Source: Aquimarina sp.
Lineage (GTDB): Bacteria; Bacteroidota; Bacteroidia; Flavobacteriales; Flavobacteriaceae
Assembly: GCA_002697475.1 (NCBI GenBank)
Contig: NZVW01000046.1
Span: 1 to 14,446 of the forward strand
Reading direction: 5' to 3'
Length of the DNA: 14,446 bases
The position numbers and the translations under genes are program-made. Of the stretch, positions 12,737-14,446 are shown piece after piece (within the stretch, counting starts at the first letter, position 1; each line of letters begins with the position of its first letter). The notes under the pieces were generated by a model that was not told the origin of the DNA, did not search any database, and saw only the letters and a program-made list of their open reading frames with translations.

Positions 12737-12814
12737 ACTCAATTACTCACATACTCACCCCTCTCCCTCTCACAAACTCACCACTTCCCCACTCAAACAC
12801 TCACCCACTATTCC
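12737..12814 (-). repeat. degenerate tandem octamer array, G-free on the + strand
   Basis: Ten consecutive units with consensus ACTCACnn on the + strand start at 12737, 12745, 12753, 12761, 12769, 12776, 12783, 12791, 12799 and 12807. All steps are 8 bases except two of 7. The surrounding 92 bases (12731-12822) contain no G on the + strand. The array ends directly at the TAG stop (12815-12817) of the membrane acyltransferase. It therefore lies in the 3' untranslated region of that gene, where the RNA would be a C-free GUGAGU-type repeat. No function is known to me. Confidence 0.75.
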
Positions 12815-14446
12815 CTAAAACTGGAAGTAAATAAATGGCTGAAAGTCTGCTGCGTACGTTTGATAACAGATAATGGCCACAATCATAGCAATGGCTCCTT
12901 TAACCAGAATATGACTCTTAATAAACATGGCTTCAATCCAGTCCTTAGTTCTATACGGTAACCAATGCGTTAGGTAGCCAATTCCCATAACGATGAATAC
13001 CAGTCGATACTCGTAGAGTACCACTAATGCATTTTGCCAATCCATATTGGTAGCAATCTGCTGATAGAAACGATCAATATGATCCATACTGTTTCCTCTA
13101 AAATAAATACGTGTAAAGGTGATAAAGATGAAAGTCAATCCTACTTTCCAAAACGTAGCTATCCACAACTTAGAGTTCTCATATGGGCTGATCTTTCTCC
13201 AGTATTTATAAAAAACAATACCGACTCCATTCAATCCACCCCAAATTACAAATTTCCAGGATGCACCGTGCCATAATCCTCCAACCAGCATCGTAATCAT
13301 AATATTGATATTACGATTAAAATGCCAGGCCAGACGTTTTGAAAACAGTGTAAAAATAAGTAATACCGCTACTATCGCGGTAGCCAAGACCGCTATACCG
13401 TAATCTCCAAACGCTAAAGCGCCTAAAAAAGTAAAGGATACTATAAAAACATATGAGAATATACTTCCGCTACGATTACCTCCTATCGGGATATATAAGT
13501 AGTCTCTTAACCAACTGGATAAGGATATATGCCAGCGTTTCCAGAAATCACCACAATGAATCGCTTTATAAGGTGAGTTAAAGTTAACCGGTAATTGATA
13601 CCCCATCAGTAACGCTATACCAATTGCAACATCTGTATACCCTGAGAAATCTCCATAAATCTGCAGCGAATACCCAAACATTGCCATAATATTGGTAAAG
13701 CCGGAGAACATTTCCGGTACATCAAAAACGCGATCCATAAAATTAGCTGCGATATAATCGGCAAAGAGCATCTTTTTGATCAACCCTTTCAGGATCATAA
13801 ATCCTGCCTTACCAAACTCTTCTCTTGTAATATTGATCTCCTTTCGTATCTGAGGGACAAACTCTGACGCACGGACAATAGGTCCCGCCACCAATTGGGG
13901 AAAGAAGCTCACAAAGAAACCAAAATCAATAATGGAATCCAGTGGTTTAATCTCTTTGCGATAAATGTCCACACTGTAACTAATCGTCTGGAAAGTATAG
14001 AATGAAATTCCTACAGGTAAAATGATCTTATCTACCGTAAAATAATTGACCTGCGACCATGTATTTGCCCATTGTGCCAGATAGTTGATAACCTCGTGAT
14101 TGGTCTGAAAGAGATAGTTATAGGAATCCGTAAAGAAATAGGCATATTTAAAATAACACAGTGTCCCCAGGTTGATGATTACACTCACAGCGACCAGTAG
14201 TTTCTTTTTAGTAATAGAAGTGCTGTTGTAAATCGCTTTTCCTAAAAAGAAATCATTGATGGTACTAAACAACAAAATACCGATAAACAGTCCACTGGTC
14301 TTATAATAAAACAGCAAACTAATCGCAAAAAGATAGGCACTTCTCAAACTTTTTTTGCGATACAGCAGTGCATAGATAAAATAGATGACTGCAAAGAATA
14401 TCCAAAAATCCGCCTGAGTAAATATCAACGGATAGTCCTCAGAAAA
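12815..14446 (-). CDS. MBOAT family membrane O-acyltransferase (5' end cut by window edge)
   Basis: A polytopic inner-membrane acyltransferase of the AlgI/DltB group, which moves acyl groups (typically acetyl) across the membrane onto cell-surface polymers. The signature FSGYTDVAIG, then DFWKRWHISLSSWLRDYLYIPIGGNR, and the catalytic-type His in GGLWHGASW are all present. More than ten hydrophobic segments are visible. The frame has no ATG near its start: it is open from the window edge and reads FSEDYPLIFTQADFW, so the true start is beyond 14446. The TTG at 14426-14428 is unlikely to be the initiator. About 50 residues with two hydrophobic stretches separate GGNR from GGLWHG, where classical AlgI has a much shorter link. 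The usual SGNH/AlgX-like partner is not in the window; it may lie upstream outside it. A tandem repeat follows the stop. Confidence 0.88.
   Translation of the reverse strand, partial: FSEDYPLIFTQADFWIFFAVIYFIYALLYRKKSLRSAYLFAISLLFYYKTSGLFIGILLFSTINDFFLGKAIYNSTSITKKKLLVAVSVIINLGTLCYFKYAYFFTDSYNYLFQTNHEVINYLAQWANTWSQVNYFTVDKIILPVGISFYTFQTISYSVDIYRKEIKPLDSIIDFGFFVSFFPQLVAGPIVRASEFVPQIRKEINITREEFGKAGFMILKGLIKKMLFADYIAANFMDRVFDVPEMFSGFTNIMAMFGYSLQIYGDFSGYTDVAIGIALLMGYQLPVNFNSPYKAIHCGDFWKRWHISLSSWLRDYLYIPIGGNRSGSIFSYVFIVSFTFLGALAFGDYGIAVLATAIVAVLLIFTLFSKRLAWHFNRNINIMITMLVGGLWHGASWKFVIWGGLNGVGIVFYKYWRKISPYENSKLWIATFWKVGLTFIFITFTRIYFRGNSMDHIDRFYQQIATNMDWQNALVVLYEYRLVFIVMGIGYLTHWLPYRTKDWIEAMFIKSHILVKGAIAMIVAIICYQTYAADFQPFIYFQF

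Noticed and set aside
12737..12814. CRISPR array
   Set aside because: The units are 8 bases with no spacers and no cas genes nearby; it is a plain tandem repeat.
12674..12961. 95-codon + strand open frame covering the octamer array and the end of the MBOAT gene
   Set aside because: Its Thr/His/Ser-rich translation is a by-product of the ACTCAC repeats, and the rest is antisense to the MBOAT gene.
14426..14428. TTG as the start of the MBOAT gene
   Set aside because: The frame is open through the window edge and the upstream residues FSEDYP look like coding sequence of this family, so the true start is outside.

Overview
The window looks like a chromosomal segment of a Flavobacteriia-type Bacteroidota. 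The DNA is AT-rich. Genes lack Shine-Dalgarno sequences and are preceded by A/CA-rich stretches. The clearest promoter has the Bacteroidota form TTG-N18-TAnnTTTG. Intergenic gaps carry palindromic repeats of a kind I associate with flavobacterial genomes. There is a small ribosomal protein THX gene and a TonB-C-terminal-domain protein without a membrane anchor.

Region 1 (1-7488, + strand) is a complete tryptophan operon in the order trpE-trpG-trpD-trpC-trpF-trpB-trpA. It covers every step from chorismate to L-tryptophan: anthranilate synthase (E+G), phosphoribosyltransferase (D), indole-glycerol-phosphate synthase (C), phosphoribosylanthranilate isomerase (F) and tryptophan synthase (B+A). 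Upstream is a control region short enough to be overlooked. It holds a promoter (14-42), a 20-residue leader peptide with three consecutive Trp codons (61-123), and an intrinsic terminator (158-187). A competing antiterminator pairing (112-123 with 162-175) covers the last codons of the leader. This is the layout of a classical ribosome-mediated transcription attenuator. No leader gene of this kind was among the longer open frames; it was read directly from the DNA.

The operon has also collected dispersed repeats at almost every junction. There is a repeat remnant between trpE and trpG. Between trpD and trpC sits an inverted-repeat-flanked cassette carrying a four-helix-bundle (23S rRNA intervening-sequence type) gene broken by one nonsense codon. 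A palindromic element is read in frame inside trpF. Nested palindromes lie between trpF and trpB, and one of them seems to supply the end of trpF. A long imperfect palindrome lies between trpB and trpA. Only trpC/trpF (overlapping ATGA) and trpG/trpD (a short CACAA repeat) lack an obvious insertion.

Region 2 (7489-10584) holds the 41-residue ribosomal protein THX gene and a shared convergent terminator. These are followed by a secreted delta-60-repeat-like protein (-), a GNAT acetyltransferase (+) and a secreted TonB-C-terminal-domain protein (+).

Region 3 (10585-14446, all - strand) holds an exported alpha/beta hydrolase followed 5 bases later by a divergent uracil-DNA-glycosylase-superfamily protein. 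Next comes a small uncharacterised protein with a doubtful start, then a G-free tandem octamer repeat. The window ends inside an MBOAT-family membrane O-acyltransferase whose first codons are cut off by the window edge.
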